Below, piece after piece: positions 7,525 to 19,258 of a stretch of DNA of 64,000 nt. Both the position numbers and the translations under genes were made by a program. Numbering within the stretch: the first letter of the stretch is position 1; every line of letters starts with the position of its first letter. The DNA lies in assembly GCF_001660815.1 (NCBI RefSeq), contig NZ_LYMI01000089.1:1-64000 (forward strand), read 5' to 3'. This DNA is from Xanthomonas nasturtii. Lineage in GTDB: Bacteria > Pseudomonadota > Gammaproteobacteria > Xanthomonadales > Xanthomonadaceae. A model generated the notes under the pieces. That model saw only the letters and a list, made by a program, of their open reading frames with translations. It had not been told where the DNA came from and searched no databases.

Positions 7525-8814
7525 ATGCGGGTGCTCATTCTCGGTAGCGGCGTCATCGGCACGACCACTGCGTGGTATCTGGCGCAGGCCGGTTGCGACG
7601 TGACCGTGGTCGACCGCCAGCCGGCGGCGGCGCTGGAGACCAGCTACGCCAACGCCGGCCAGCTGTCGTTCGGCTACACCTCGCCGTGGGCCGCGCCCGG
7701 CGTACCAGGCAAGGCAATGAAGTGGCTGTTCGAGCAGCATGCGCCGCTGTCGATCCGCCCCACCCGCGACCTGCGCCAGCTGGCCTGGCTGAGCCAGATG
7801 CTGCGCAATTGCACCGCCGAGCGCTATGCGGTGAACAAGGCGCGCATGGTGCGCATGTCCGACTACAGCCGCGATTGCCTCAACGCATTGCGCGCCGAGA
7901 CGGGGATCGAATACGAAGGCCGCCAGCTCGGCACCACGCAGCTGTTCCGCACCCAGCAGCAACTGGATGCCGCCGCCCAGGACATCGAAGTGCTGGCCCA
8001 GTATGGGGTGCCGTACGAGTTGCTGAGCCCGGCCCAGGTTGCGCAATTCGAACCCGGTCTGGCCGGTGGCGGGGCGCAGATGGCCGGCGCGTTGCATCTG
8101 CCCGAAGACCAGACCGGCGATTGCCGCCTGTTCACCCAGCGCCTGGCCGAACTGGCTGCGCAGGCGGGCGTGACGTTCCGCTACGGGCAGCAGATCGAGC
8201 ACCTGGAGCATGCTGGCGGCCAGGTCACCGGCGTGCAGATCGACGGCCGCATCGAAACCGCCGACCGCTACGTGCTGGCGCTGGGCAGCTATTCGGCCGA
8301 TCTGCTGCTCTCGCTCGGCCTGCATCTGCCGGTGTACCCGCTCAAGGGCTATTCGCTGACCATCCCGATCGTCGATGCGCAGCGCGCGCCGACCTCCACG
8401 GTGCTGGACGAAAGCTACAAGATCGCGCTCACCCGCTTCGACGACCGCATCCGCGTCGGCGGCATGGCCGAGGTGGCCGGCTTCGATCTGTCATTGAACC
8501 CGCGCCGTCGCGCCACGCTGGAAATGGTGGTCAACGACCTGTTCCCCGGCAGCGGCGATCTGGCCCAGGCCGAGTTCTGGACCGGCCTGCGCCCGGCCAC
8601 CCCGGACGGCACCCCGGTGGTGGGTGCCACGCCGTACGCCAACCTGTTCCTCAACACCGGCCACGGCACCCTGGGCTGGACCATGGCCTGCGGCTCCGGG
8701 CGCTACCTGGCCGACCTGATGCAGGGCCGCACGCCGGAGATCGATACCGAAGGCCTGGACGTGTTCCGGTACCTGTCGCCGCGCAGCGCACGCCCGCAGC
8801 GGGAGGCCGCGTAG
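7525..8814 (+). CDS. dadA: D-amino acid dehydrogenase, small subunit
   Basis: A 429-residue membrane-associated flavoenzyme that oxidatively deaminates D-alanine (and other D-amino acids) to pyruvate and ammonia, passing electrons to the respiratory chain. The N-terminus [20 protein letters not shown] carries the FAD GxGxxG (Gly7, Gly9, Gly12). The C-terminus has [18 protein letters not shown] and [16 protein letters not shown]. The start at 7525 follows CAGGAG by 8 bp. The stop overlaps the GTG of dadX (TAGTG). Confidence 0.95.
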   Translation: MRVLILGSGVIGTTTAWYLAQAGCDVTVVDRQPAAALETSYANAGQLSFGYTSPWAAPGVPGKAMKWLFEQHAPLSIRPTRDLRQLAWLSQMLRNCTAERYAVNKARMVRMSDYSRDCLNALRAETGIEYEGRQLGTTQLFRTQQQLDAAAQDIEVLAQYGVPYELLSPAQVAQFEPGLAGGGAQMAGALHLPEDQTGDCRLFTQRLAELAAQAGVTFRYGQQIEHLEHAGGQVTGVQIDGRIETADRYVLALGSYSADLLLSLGLHLPVYPLKGYSLTIPIVDAQRAPTSTVLDESYKIALTRFDDRIRVGGMAEVAGFDLSLNPRRRATLEMVVNDLFPGSGDLAQAEFWTGLRPATPDGTPVVGATPYANLFLNTGHGTLGWTMACGSGRYLADLMQGRTPEIDTEGLDVFRYLSPRSARPQREAA

Positions 8815-9914
8815 TGCGTCCTGCGCGAGCGTTGATCGATCTGGATGCACTGCGCCACAACTACCGCCTGGCCAAACAGCTGGGCGCCAGCAAGGCGCTG
8901 GCGGTGGTCAAGGCCGATGCCTACGGGCACGGCGCGGTACGTTGCGCGCAGGCGCTGGAACCGGAAGCGGACGGCTTTGCGGTGGCGTGCATCGAAGAAG
9001 CGCTGGAACTGCGCCAGGCCGGTATCCGCGCACCGATCCTGTTGCTGGAAGGCTTCTTCGAACACGACGAGTTGCGCCTGATCGCCGAGCACGACCTGTG
9101 GACGGTGGTGGCTACCCCGCAGCAGGTCGGCGCGCTGGCCGAGTTCCAGAGCCCGCGGCCGTTGCGGGTGTGGTTGAAGCTGGACAGCGGCATGCACCGG
9201 CTGGGCCTGTCGCCGGAGGATTTCCGCGCCGCGTGGCTGCGTTTGCGCGGGCTGCCGCAGATTGCCTCGCTGGTATTGATGACGCATCTGGCGCGCGCCG
9301 ACGAACTGGACTGCAGCCGCACCGACGAACAGGCGGTGGCCTTCGCGCTCACCGCCGGCGGCATGCGCGCGGAAACCAGCCTGCGCAACTCGCCCGGCCT
9401 GCTCGGCTGGCCGGCGCTGCGCAACGACTGGTCGCGCCCGGGCCTGATGTTGTACGGCGCCAACCCGTTCGCGCAGGACACCGCCAGCACCGCGCAACTG
9501 CGCCCGGTGATGACGCTGCGCTCGCGCATCATTTCGGTGCGCGAGCTGCCCGCTGGCGAACCGGTAGGGTATGGCGCGCGCTTCGTCGCCGAACGGCCGA
9601 CACGCGTGGGCGTGGTCGCGATGGGCTATGCCGACGGCTACCCGCAATTCGCGCCCAACGGCACCCCGGTGCTGGTCGACGGCCAGGTCTGCCCGTTGAT
9701 CGGTCGCGTCTCGATGGACATGTTGACGGTGGACCTCACCGACCATCCGCAGGCCGGGATCGGCGCGCCGGTGCAGCTATGGGGCGATGCGCCGCAGGTG
9801 AGCCCGCTTGCCACCCAGTGCAATGTCAGCGCGTATCAGCTGCTGTGTGGACTCAAGCGCGTGCCAAGGACGTATGTGGGTGAGGCGGCAGTGGGTGATG
9901 AAGTGGCCCGGTAA
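8814..9914 (+). CDS. dadX: Alanine racemase, catabolic type
   Basis: A 366-residue PLP enzyme that interconverts L- and D-alanine; with DadA it forms the route L-Ala to D-Ala to pyruvate. PLP binds Lys33 in [20 protein letters not shown] holds the catalytic Tyr, and [15 protein letters not shown] is conserved in the C-terminal beta domain. The GTG start overlaps the dadA stop by one base, so translation is coupled. It may also supply D-Ala for peptidoglycan if no separate alr exists elsewhere, which the window cannot show. Confidence 0.94.
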   Translation: MRPARALIDLDALRHNYRLAKQLGASKALAVVKADAYGHGAVRCAQALEPEADGFAVACIEEALELRQAGIRAPILLLEGFFEHDELRLIAEHDLWTVVATPQQVGALAEFQSPRPLRVWLKLDSGMHRLGLSPEDFRAAWLRLRGLPQIASLVLMTHLARADELDCSRTDEQAVAFALTAGGMRAETSLRNSPGLLGWPALRNDWSRPGLMLYGANPFAQDTASTAQLRPVMTLRSRIISVRELPAGEPVGYGARFVAERPTRVGVVAMGYADGYPQFAPNGTPVLVDGQVCPLIGRVSMDMLTVDLTDHPQAGIGAPVQLWGDAPQVSPLATQCNVSAYQLLCGLKRVPRTYVGEAAVGDEVAR

Positions 9915-9921
9915 GTTGCAT

Positions 9922-9970
9922 CCCTTCTCCCATCGGGAGAAGGTGGCGCGCAGCGCCGGATGAGGGTGCG
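9922..9970 (+). repeat. Palindromic intergenic repeat, copy 2
   Basis: CCCTTCTCCCATCGGGAGAA continues into GGTGGCGCGCAGCGCCGGAT and GAGGGTGCG. The tight CCTTCTCCC-ATC-GGGAGAAGG hairpin begins 8 bp after the dadX stop, followed by a second GGCGC-GCA-GCGCC hairpin. It could act as a 3' mRNA stabiliser or terminator; no T-run follows. Confidence 0.75.
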
Positions 9971-10172
9971 CCTCAGGCACCTGCAAGTGCCTGGAGTGGC
10001 AAACGCGTCGCCACGCGCCTTCAGAAGTGACACTCCGCTTGCCCATGGCTCACCCCAACCCCCGCTCCGCGCCCCGGCCTGCGCCAGCGGCGCAGGCGCA
10101 CCAAGGCGCGCGCGCCAGTGGCGCGCAAGCCGTGCCTTCTCGCCGCAGCGGGAGAGGGGCTTGATCGGTAGC

Positions 10173-10748
10173 TCACAACCCAGCGGTACTGCGATCGCCG
10201 CGGAATTGCTTGCGCACCCAGTCGTCGATCATGGCTTTCTCGAAGCGCAGCGGGTCGCTGTCGGTCAGCCGCGGGCCGCTCATCAGGAAGGCCGAATCCA
10301 CCAGCTTGCGTTCGCCCTGGTCGATCACCCGGCCATCGGCACCGGTCAACGTGTAGGTAAAGCTCAGGCGGGGCGGGTAGATGTCCTTGACCACGCGCAC
10401 GTCCTGCATGCGCGGCCCGTGCCAGGGCTCGTACTGGCCGGCGCGGCGAATGTCGGTGATGGTCACGCTCAGGTGCTGGCCGTCGGGCAGTTGGCGCGCT
10501 GCGCTCTGCTGAAAGTGGGTTGCCAGCTGGGTCACCCAATCGCCGCGCTGCGCTTCCCAGCGGTTGCCGCTGAAGCGCACTTCCGAAAACTGCGCCGGGT
10601 CGGTCCAGCGCACGTCCACCTTGCCATCGTTGCTGAGCGCGCGCGGTGCTTCGGGATCGGTGACGTTGCGGACCCGGGCCTGCACACCGGTTGCCGCGAG
10701 CAGGCCGGCCAGCAACAGGCTGGCGCCGGAAAGACTGGAAAGTTTCAT
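10173..10748 (-). CDS. DUF3016 family secreted protein
   Basis: A 191-residue protein with a signal peptide (MKLSSLSGASLLLAGLLAAT, cleaved near VQA-R). The mature domain (VDVRWTDPAQFSEVRFSGNR, DGQHLSVTITDIRRAGQYEP and RLSFTYTLTGADGRVIDQGE) matches DUF3016, a periplasmic family of unknown function in Xanthomonadaceae. The start at 10748 is chosen for the signal peptide; longer upstream frames are not plausible. The approximately 200 bp to the divergent gene at 10947 hold the promoters. Confidence 0.85.
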   Translation of the reverse strand: MKLSSLSGASLLLAGLLAATGVQARVRNVTDPEAPRALSNDGKVDVRWTDPAQFSEVRFSGNRWEAQRGDWVTQLATHFQQSAARQLPDGQHLSVTITDIRRAGQYEPWHGPRMQDVRVVKDIYPPRLSFTYTLTGADGRVIDQGERKLVDSAFLMSGPRLTDSDPLRFEKAMIDDWVRKQFRGDRSTAGL

Positions 10749-10946
10749 CGAAAGCCTCCAAGCGGAAGGGACGTTGCGTCCCGGGCGTTCCAGCGATGTG
10801 GGGGTGCGTCCAGACGCCCGCAACGCAGTGCGCGTCCGGGCTCGCAACCACGTTGCCGCGCGGTTAATCCGCCGCCCTTGGGCCATGACGGCGGGTTCAC
10901 CACGCCTGCGCCCGCGCTTCACGGCACAGCCGGGAAGATCGCCAAC

Positions 10947-11444
10947 ATGGACACCCACTCTTTCCGCACAAAATCAGCGTCTTCGGCGCCGGCACACATG
11001 CCGTCGGACGTGCGCCTGCAGTTTATCGACTGGGCCAAGCAGCACGGTCACAACCCCGCAACCGGCGCGGCTGCCTTCGTCGCTCTGCAAGGCGAAGTGG
11101 ATCTGGATCTGGCCACGCGCACGTTGCGCCTGGAGCCGGGCACCAACCCGCGCGACGCGTTGCGCGAGCATCTGGCTGCGCTGGCGCGCCAGGTGGATGT
11201 GGCGGTGCAGTTCCCGCCGGTCTACACCTACACCGCGGTCAATGGGCTGGACTACCGTTATTCGTTGATGCTGGTCATTGCCGAAGACTGCGTCGAATGG
11301 ACCGGGCGGGTCTGGCAGGACCTGGATTACCAGGGAATGCTCACCGGCCGGGGCCAGGGTCCGCGCGCCAACTACACCCAACTGGCGCGCATGGCGCTGG
11401 AACACGAGCTTGATCAGGAGCGCCCCCGTTATGTCCAGGCATGA
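10947..11444 (+). CDS. Conserved protein of unknown function
   Basis: A 165-residue soluble protein without recognisable domain. A central part reads LQFIDWAKQHGHNPATGAAA and VQFPPVYTYTAVNGLDYRYS, followed by VWQDLDYQGMLTGRGQGPRA. No signal peptide. It overlaps the next small gene by 14 bp, so the two are translationally linked and probably work together. I do not recognise a function. Confidence 0.65.
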   Translation: MDTHSFRTKSASSAPAHMPSDVRLQFIDWAKQHGHNPATGAAAFVALQGEVDLDLATRTLRLEPGTNPRDALREHLAALARQVDVAVQFPPVYTYTAVNGLDYRYSLMLVIAEDCVEWTGRVWQDLDYQGMLTGRGQGPRANYTQLARMALEHELDQERPRYVQA

Positions 11445-11721
11445 ACTCGAATTGCAGTTGCCGCTGGGTGCACAGATCGCCAGTGGCGAAGACGGTTTCA
11501 GCCAGTGCTGCCGTGACGAATGCGTCGAACTCGGCTTGTCGCGGGTACGCCTGTTGCTGCTGGATGCCGATGACGCGCGTTCCACCGTCTGGCGCGAGGA
11601 AGCGCAGCGCTGGATGGACGAACAGCTGCGCTGCGAAGGTGAATGGGTGTTACGTGGCGTCATCGCCGGCATCGTCGTGCTGGCAGCCTGCATTGGCCTG
11701 GCTGCCGCCACCTTGTGGTGA
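11431..11721 (+). CDS. Small single-pass membrane protein
   Basis: A 96-residue protein (start MSRHELELQLPLGAQIASGE). It has a cytoplasmic N-terminal part with SQCCRDECVELGLSRVRLLL and one C-terminal membrane helix (about 73-95, VLRGVIAGIVVLAACIGLAA). This is a tail-anchor-like layout. It begins inside the preceding gene (14-bp overlap) and ends 15 bp before the hybrid kinase frame, suggesting a three-gene unit. Function unknown. Confidence 0.65.
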   Translation: MSRHELELQLPLGAQIASGEDGFSQCCRDECVELGLSRVRLLLLDADDARSTVWREEAQRWMDEQLRCEGEWVLRGVIAGIVVLAACIGLAAATLW

Positions 11722-11736
11722 GCCTGGTGGTTGGCA

Positions 11737-13860
<2,124 letters not shown>

Positions 13861-14196
13861 CACGCGCGCGGCGTCACCGCCGTGCGTAGATGGATTGGTC
13901 AATGGCGAGCGCAGTTGCCTACGCTGCGGTGGCGTGCAGAAGGTCGTCCAGATCGAGCGTGTTGAGGCGCCACAGCCACAGCCAACGTTGCGCTGAAAGA
14001 ATCGGCCGTCCTGCGACGGCCGTTTTTAATGCTTTTTCGCTGCAACTGCCGGTTCAACGGATGTGCTGCGAGCAAGAACGCTTGCAGCCGCAAGCGCAAT
14101 GCTGTGCAAGTACAGGTCACTGGAAAACGCCGTATTTTCTGCCTTTTTCACGCGTGCTGGCCTAGCGTGATGCGCTCTGCTCATGGAGATCGCGCA
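13861..14196. other. Gene-free stretch with a terminator
   Basis: No supported gene. It holds the terminator at 14003-14028 and then the leader of the DUF3247 gene. A frame open from 13890 to 14165 lacks recognisable protein sequence and contains the terminator, so it is not called. Confidence 0.5.
14003..14028 (+). terminator. Rho-independent terminator after the hybrid kinase region
   Basis: The stem GGCCGTC pairs with GACGGCC around a CTGC loop and is followed by GTTTTT. A strong canonical terminator about 145 bp after the kinase stop. Confidence 0.85.
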
Positions 14197-14505
14197 ATGC
14201 CCAAATACGCCCCGCATGTGTATTCCGAACAGGTCCAGATCGCCACACTCGAACATTGGGTGTCCCTGCTCGATGGTCAGGAGCGCGTGCGGATCGAACT
14301 CGACGATGGCAGCATGCTCAGCGGCACGGTTGCCGTGCGCCCCAGTCTTCAGACCTATCTCGACGAACACGACAACGAAGGCGTGAACGGGCAGCTGCGG
14401 CTGGATCAGCTGGATGCCTCGCAAGAGCCGCAATGGATCTGGATGGACCGGATCGTGGCGGTCCACCCGCTGCCGCTGGGCGCCGACCCGCAAGTCCTGC
14501 CGTAA
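14197..14505 (+). CDS. DUF3247 family protein
   Basis: A 102-residue protein starting MPKYAPHVYSEQVQIATLEH with RIELDDGSMLSGTVAVRPSL and a C-terminal WMDRIVAVHPLPLG. The DDGS-x-x-x-GTV and DRIxxVxPLP motifs match DUF3247, a small SH3-like family of unknown function in Xanthomonadaceae. No signal peptide. It has its own transcription start after the 14003 terminator. The ATG at 14197 is the first in-frame start that keeps the conserved N-terminus. Confidence 0.8.
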   Translation: MPKYAPHVYSEQVQIATLEHWVSLLDGQERVRIELDDGSMLSGTVAVRPSLQTYLDEHDNEGVNGQLRLDQLDASQEPQWIWMDRIVAVHPLPLGADPQVLP

Positions 14506-14593
14506 TGGCCGCGTGTTGACGGTCTGTTTACTTCTCACTGTCGTGTTGACGGCATCATGACCGACTGTCGCAACCGTTCAGGATTCTTCCGCA

Positions 14594-15931
14594 ATGAATG
14601 CACCCCTGTTGAAGTTCGCTCGCTGGCCGCTGTCGTTGATGGCGGTTGCCGTTCTCGCTGCGTGCGGTGACACCGCCACGCTGGCCATCGAACAGGGAAC
14701 CGGGCCGAATCCACAATTGCCCGAGCCGGTGAAGCGTCTGATTCCCACCGTCAAGGTGGCGCCGGTCAAGCGTTGGGCAGCCAACGCCAAACCCGTGGCT
14801 GCCGACGACCTGCAGGTGGCTGCGTTTGCGCGCGATCTGGATCACCCGCGCTGGCTCTACGTACTGCCTAACGGCGATGTGCTGGTGGCCGAAACGGCCG
14901 AGCCGCCCAAGCCCGAAGACGCCGAAACCGGCGGTGGGCTGCGCAAGAAGGTGCAGGGCGCGATGATGAAGAAGGCCGGCGCCGCGGTGCCCAGCGCCAA
15001 TCGCATCACGTTGCTGCGCGATGCCGATGGCGACGGCGTGGCGGAAGTGCGCACGCAGTTCGTCAGCGGCCTGTTTTCGCCCTTCGGCATGGCCCTGGTG
15101 GGCGACCGTTTCTATGTCGCCAATGCCGATGCGCTGGTGAGTTTTCCGTACAAACCAGGCGACACGCATATCACCGCCAAGCCGACCTTCGTCGCCAATC
15201 TGCCCGGCGGCATCAACCACCACTGGACCAAGTCGCTGCTGGCCAGCCCGGACGGCAGCAAGCTGTACGTGGGCGTCGGTTCCAACAGCAACGTGGCCGA
15301 AAACGGCATGGAGGCCGAGCTGAACCGTGCGGCGATCCTGGAGATCGACCCGGCTACCGGCAGCAGCCGCGTGTTCGCCAGCGGCCTGCGCAACCCGGTG
15401 GGCACGGCCTGGGAGCCGCAGAGCAAATCGCTGTGGGTGGTGGTCAACGAGCGCGATGAAATCGGCAGCGACCTGGTGCCGGATTACCTGACCTCGGTGC
15501 GCGACGGCGGCTTCTACGGTTGGCCGTACAGCTACTACGGCCAGCATGTGGACGAGCGGGTCAAACCGCAGAACGCCGAGCTGGTGGCCAAGGCCATCAA
15601 GCCCGATTACGCACTCGGGCCGCACACTGCCTCGCTCGGCCTGACCTTCGCCAGCGGCAACCTGCTGCCCGAGCGTTTCCGCCAGGGCGCCTTCATCGGC
15701 CAGCACGGCTCATGGAATCGCGACCCGCCCAGCGGCTACAAGGTGCTGTTCGTCCCATTCGCCGACGGCAAGCCCAGCGGCACGCCGATCACGGTGCTGG
15801 ACGGGTTCCTGGACGCCGAAGGCAATGCGCAGGGCCGCCCGGTCGGTGTGGCGCCCGACAACAGCGGCGCGCTGCTGGTGGCCGACGATGTGGGCAATGT
15901 GATCTGGCGGGTGACGCCGAAGGCGCGGTAA
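14594..15931 (+). CDS. PQQ-dependent sugar/sorbosone dehydrogenase-type lipoprotein
   Basis: A 445-residue predicted lipoprotein: signal [20 protein letters not shown] ends in lipobox LAAC. The rest is a six-bladed beta-propeller of the sorbosone/glucose dehydrogenase family, with blades marked by [45 protein letters not shown] and the C-terminal [20 protein letters not shown]. It would oxidise an aldose-type substrate using PQQ in the periplasm. Substrate unknown, and PQQ binding is inferred from the family only. Confidence 0.82.
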   Translation: MNAPLLKFARWPLSLMAVAVLAACGDTATLAIEQGTGPNPQLPEPVKRLIPTVKVAPVKRWAANAKPVAADDLQVAAFARDLDHPRWLYVLPNGDVLVAETAEPPKPEDAETGGGLRKKVQGAMMKKAGAAVPSANRITLLRDADGDGVAEVRTQFVSGLFSPFGMALVGDRFYVANADALVSFPYKPGDTHITAKPTFVANLPGGINHHWTKSLLASPDGSKLYVGVGSNSNVAENGMEAELNRAAILEIDPATGSSRVFASGLRNPVGTAWEPQSKSLWVVVNERDEIGSDLVPDYLTSVRDGGFYGWPYSYYGQHVDERVKPQNAELVAKAIKPDYALGPHTASLGLTFASGNLLPERFRQGAFIGQHGSWNRDPPSGYKVLFVPFADGKPSGTPITVLDGFLDAEGNAQGRPVGVAPDNSGALLVADDVGNVIWRVTPKAR

Positions 15932-15992
15932 GCGCGCCGGCGGCTTCGCGCGCGTAGTTTCAGGCGCGCCACTAAAGCTGCAGTGATACAAC

Positions 15993-16040
15993 TCCTTCTC
16001 CCGTCGGGAGAAGGTGCCCGCAGGGGCGGATGAGGGTACG
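15993..16040 (+). repeat. Palindromic intergenic repeat, copy 3
   Basis: TCCTTCTCCCGTCGGGAGAA continues into GGTGCCCGCAGGGGCGGATG and AGGGTACG. Same family as the copies at 6058 and 9922, here with GCCCGCAGGGGC replacing the GGCGCGCAGCGCC second hairpin. It lies 62 bp after the sugar dehydrogenase stop. Confidence 0.75.
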
Positions 16041-16210
16041 TGCGCAGTGGACAATTGATGGCAGGTAATACGCCACCCATTGCTTAACCTTGCGACGCAC
16101 GCCCTATTTCGAACGACACCCCCCCGCCACCTCGAACGACGCATTCGATCGTCATTTCTGCGAATCGAGTCTGTGGAAATCGAGCAAGGCACTCTGTGTT
16201 CGCCCAAGAC

Positions 16211-16243
16211 TTATCGCGCGATACAAGACTTCTCGCGCGATAA
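16211..16243. promoter_or_regulatory. Perfect 11-bp inverted repeat (operator-like or hairpin)
   Basis: TTATCGCGCGA at 16211-16221 and TCGCGCGATAA at 16233-16243 are exact reverse complements separated by 11 bp, giving a 22-bp centre-to-centre spacing (two helical turns). No T-run follows, so it is not a typical terminator. It may be a dimeric regulator site or the tip of a mobile element. Confidence 0.45.
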
Positions 16244-16394
16244 ATGCAAACAGCCGAGCCAAGGCCCGGTTCGCGTCTGCGCAGCGTGCCGGCAATCGGC
16301 AGGACACGCTGCAGTGGAATTCGCTCGATGGATGTTGCCGCAACATGCTTTAACTGAAGACGGTCAACCGCCTCTCACCACGCAGTGACTTTAT

Positions 16395-16655
16395 TTATCG
16401 CGGCGCTTCCGGCGACGCGCTGAAGCGTCGTGCATAACCGCGCTCTTCAGTGATGCGGCTGATGTCGTCGTCGGCCATTTCCGGGGCGCCGTATACCGCA
16501 TAGGCCACCGTGCCATCGTCGCGCTCGCCTACCTGGTGAAGGCGGTAGCGGGGCCGGCCGGCGCCGGTATTTTCGGGGTAATGCATGGGTGGCGGGGTGT
16601 CATCCAGATCCATTTCGCTGTTGTCGACAACGCCTCCTACAAACAGGGCTCGCAT
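16395..16655 (-). CDS. Small conserved protein of unknown function
   Basis: An 86-residue protein: MRALFVGGVVDNSEMDLDDT, then PRYRLHQVGERDDGTVAYAV and a C-terminal ITEERGYARRF. It looks like a compact soluble alpha/beta protein, with no signal peptide. The start at 16655 retains the conserved-looking FVGGVVDNSEMDL. I recall close homologues throughout Xanthomonas but no function. The divergent neighbour is the rRNA methyltransferase gene. Confidence 0.65.
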   Translation of the reverse strand: MRALFVGGVVDNSEMDLDDTPPPMHYPENTGAGRPRYRLHQVGERDDGTVAYAVYGAPEMADDDISRITEERGYARRFSASPEAPR

Positions 16656-16803
16656 CGCGTTTCTCCGGTGTGGGCTTGGATTCCAGCCTAGGCGGGCGGA
16701 TGTTGCGTGCGCATCAATAGTCCGTATAGACATTGGAAGGCGCGCGGCGGGCAATCGGCACAGGTCCCTTACAATGGCGGCCTGTTCCCGACCCGATGAT
16801 CCG

Positions 16804-17871
16804 ATGGCTGGCCCGCACGATGCCCCGCTTCAAGCCCTGTTCCTGCCCTTCGCCCAAGGCGTGCTGCCGTGGCCGGAAGGGCCGGTGTTGTTCCTGCGCG
16901 CGCGCGATGGCTTCCCGCTGCGCGAGCAGGCGGCGGCCGAGACGCTGACCTGCGAGCAGAGCTTCCGCCCCTTCGCCGAAGCGCTGGAGCGCAACGGGTG
17001 GAAGGTGCGCGAAGAAGGCGAGATCGAGGCCGACAGCACGCGCTATGCGTTGGTGCTGGTGCTGCCGCCGCGGCAGCGCGACGAAGCGCGTGCGCTGTTC
17101 GCGCGTGCGGTGGCGTTGGCCGCGCCGGGTGGCCGCGTGGTTGCCTGTCAGTCCAACAACGAGGGCGCACGCTCGGGCGAAGCCGATTTGCGCCAGCTCA
17201 CCGGGCTGGCCGGCAGCCTGACCAAGCATCACTGCCGCACCTACTGGAGCGCGCCGCTGCCGGCCGACACCGATGCCGCGCTGCAGGCGCGCTGGGCGGC
17301 GCTGGATGCGCCACGCAAGATTTTGGACGGCCGCTTCGTCAGCCGCCCCGGCGTGTTCGCCTGGGATCGCATCGACCCGGCGTCCGCGCTGCTGGTCGCG
17401 CATCTGCCCACCACGCTGGCCGGACATGGCGCCGATCTGGGTGCGGGCTTTGGCTATCTGTCGGCCGAAGTGCTGGCCCGTTGCCCCAAGGTCACCGCGC
17501 TGGACCTGTACGAAGCCGAAGCGCGCGCGCTCACCCTGGCGCAGCGCAATCTGCAGGACATCACGCATCCGGCGCAACTGCACTACCACTGGCGCGATGT
17601 CACCGCCGGGCTGGTGGCGCAATACGATTTCATCGTCAGCAACCCGCCGTTCCACACGCCCTCGCGCGCCGATCGCCCGGATATCGGGCAGCGCTTCATT
17701 GCGGTCGCTGCGCAGGCGCTGCGACCGGGCGGGCAACTGTTGCTGGTAGCCAACCGACATCTGCCTTACGAACAGGTGCTCAACGACAGTTTCGGGCAGG
17801 TGCACGTGGCTGCAGAGCGCGATGGCTTCAAGCTGATCTCGGCCATCCGCGGCCGTGGAGCGCGTGCATGA
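16804..17871 (+). CDS. RsmC/RlmG-like class I rRNA methyltransferase
   Basis: A 355-residue SAM-dependent methyltransferase. The N-terminal half (1-180) is a degenerate methyltransferase-like domain as in RsmC/RlmG. The catalytic half has the SAM motif DLGAGFGYLS (211-220) and the NPPF catalytic motif (280-283), typical of guanine-N2 methylation of rRNA. The exact target (16S G1207 or 23S) cannot be set by sequence alone. ATG 16804 is preferred; ATG 16774 is possible. Its stop overlaps the next start (ATGA), and it is followed by another rRNA-modifying enzyme. Confidence 0.82.
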   Translation: MAGPHDAPLQALFLPFAQGVLPWPEGPVLFLRARDGFPLREQAAAETLTCEQSFRPFAEALERNGWKVREEGEIEADSTRYALVLVLPPRQRDEARALFARAVALAAPGGRVVACQSNNEGARSGEADLRQLTGLAGSLTKHHCRTYWSAPLPADTDAALQARWAALDAPRKILDGRFVSRPGVFAWDRIDPASALLVAHLPTTLAGHGADLGAGFGYLSAEVLARCPKVTALDLYEAEARALTLAQRNLQDITHPAQLHYHWRDVTAGLVAQYDFIVSNPPFHTPSRADRPDIGQRFIAVAAQALRPGGQLLLVANRHLPYEQVLNDSFGQVHVAAERDGFKLISAIRGRGARA

Positions 17872-18581
17872 AGCTGGTCAAACACATCGCCAATCTCGGT
17901 TATGGCAGCCGCAAGCAGGTGACCCAGTTGTTCCGGCAGGGCGCGGTCACCGATGCGCAGGGCGAGGTGCTGTATGCCGACGACCAGGTGGAACACGACG
18001 CCATTCGCATCGATGGCGAGCCGCTCGATCCGCCCCCGGGTTTCAGCCTGTTGCTGCATAAACCCAGCGGTTACACCTGCTCGACCAAGGACACCGGCCG
18101 GCTGATCTACGAGCTGTTGCCGCCACGCTTCCGCTCGCGTGCGCCGGTGCTGGCGCCGGTGGGGCGGCTGGATCGCGAGACCAGTGGCCTGTTGCTGATG
18201 ACCGACGACGGCGCGCTGCTGCACCGGATCATTTCGCCCAAATCCGCACTCGACAAGGTGTACGACATCACCCTGGCCGAGGACCTGCGAGGCGACGAAG
18301 CCGCCCTGTTTGCCAGTGGCACCTTGCTGCTGGAAGGCGAAACCAAGCCATTGCTGCCGGCCGAACTGGAGGTGTTTGGCCCACGCCAGGCGCGGCTGAC
18401 CCTGCACGAAGGCCGCTATCACCAGGTGCGGCGCATGTTCGCTGCCGCCGGCAACCACGTGGTCGCCCTGCATCGCAGCCGCATCGGCGGCCTGTCGCTG
18501 GAGGCATTGCAGCCCGGGCAATGGCGCGCGCTGGAAGCGAGCGATCTCGAGGTGTTGTTCGGCCGCGGCGCTGCAGCATGA
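17868..18581 (+). CDS. rsuA: RsuA-family 16S rRNA pseudouridine synthase
   Basis: A 237-residue enzyme converting a uridine of 16S rRNA (U516 in E. coli) to pseudouridine. It has an S4 RNA-binding domain (1-50, MKLVKHIANLGYGSRKQVTQ), then the catalytic domain with LLHKPSGYTCS, VGRLDRETSGLL (catalytic Asp102) and EGRYHQVRRMF. Length is normal. It overlaps the methyltransferase stop and the HAD start by ATGA junctions, giving a tightly coupled three-gene operon. A related RluE/F specificity is possible. Confidence 0.88.
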   Translation: MKLVKHIANLGYGSRKQVTQLFRQGAVTDAQGEVLYADDQVEHDAIRIDGEPLDPPPGFSLLLHKPSGYTCSTKDTGRLIYELLPPRFRSRAPVLAPVGRLDRETSGLLLMTDDGALLHRIISPKSALDKVYDITLAEDLRGDEAALFASGTLLLEGETKPLLPAELEVFGPRQARLTLHEGRYHQVRRMFAAAGNHVVALHRSRIGGLSLEALQPGQWRALEASDLEVLFGRGAAA

Positions 18582-19258
18582 CGCAGATCGCGGCGCTGCC
18601 GTTTCGCCCGCAGGCGGTGATCTTCGACATGGATGGCTTGATGCTCGACAGCGAGCGCGCCATCACCGCCTGCCTGGCGCAGGCCGCCGACGAACAGGGC
18701 CTGCACATCGAGCCGGCGTTCTGGCTGCGCATGGTGGGCACCGGCGATGCGGCCTGCCGCCGGTTGCTGGGCGAACGCATCGGCGACGCCGCTGCCGACA
18801 GCATGCTGGCGCATGCGCAACAGCTATACGCCGCTGCGGTCGAACGCGGCATCCCGCATCGGCCCGGCATCATCACGTTGCTGGACTACCTGGCCGCGCA
18901 AGGCATGCCGCGTGCGGTGGCCACCTCCACCCAGCGCCCGCTGGCGCTGCGCAAGCTGGAAGCGGCCGACCTGCTGTGGCGCTTCGGTGCGGTGTGCACG
19001 GCCAGCGATGTGGTCCACCCCAAGCCGGCGCCGGACATCTACCTGCTGGCCGCACGCACGCTGGCCGTGGACCCCGCGCACTGCCTGGTACTGGAAGACT
19101 CGCCCACCGGCGTGCGCGCGGCATTGGCGGCCGGCATGACCCCGATCCAGATTCCAGACCTGCTCGAACTCGATGCCGCCGTGCGTGCGCTCGGCCATCG
19201 CATCCTGCCCTCGCTAGGCGATGCGCAGCAGTTGCTGGAAGCCCGTTTGGCGCGTTGA
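18578..19258 (+). CDS. HAD-superfamily phosphatase (beta-phosphoglucomutase-like)
   Basis: A 226-residue hydrolase with the HAD motifs in order: FDMDGLMLDSE (nucleophile Asp17, general acid Asp19), ATSTQRP (motif II), the HPKPAPDIYLLAA Lys (motif III) and LVLEDSPTGVRAALAAGM (motif IV). An alpha-helical cap between residues 25 and 90 matches subfamily IA phosphatases acting on small phosphosugars or nucleotides; the substrate is unknown. The start overlaps the rsuA stop (ATGA), so it is translationally coupled. Confidence 0.85.
   Translation: MTQIAALPFRPQAVIFDMDGLMLDSERAITACLAQAADEQGLHIEPAFWLRMVGTGDAACRRLLGERIGDAAADSMLAHAQQLYAAAVERGIPHRPGIITLLDYLAAQGMPRAVATSTQRPLALRKLEAADLLWRFGAVCTASDVVHPKPAPDIYLLAARTLAVDPAHCLVLEDSPTGVRAALAAGMTPIQIPDLLELDAAVRALGHRILPSLGDAQQLLEARLAR

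Larger units (their letters stand above)
15932..16394. other. 463-bp gene-free stretch, lower GC, with repeat and perfect inverted repeat
   Basis: It contains palindromic repeat copy 3 (15993-16040) and then roughly 350 bp whose base composition is noticeably less GC-rich than its surroundings. Inside that part lies a perfect 11-bp inverted repeat (16211-16243). A 102-codon open frame on the plus strand (16080-16388) has no recognisable features. The origin of this AT-richer block is unclear; a decayed insertion is possible. Confidence 0.5.

Noticed and set aside
13890-14165. Plus-strand frame of 91 codons after the hybrid kinase
   Set aside because: It contains a strong Rho-independent terminator and has no homology-like features.
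16080-16388. Plus-strand frame of 102 codons in the gap before the small protein at 16395
   Set aside because: No recognisable sequence, no ribosome site, and it spans the perfect inverted repeat.
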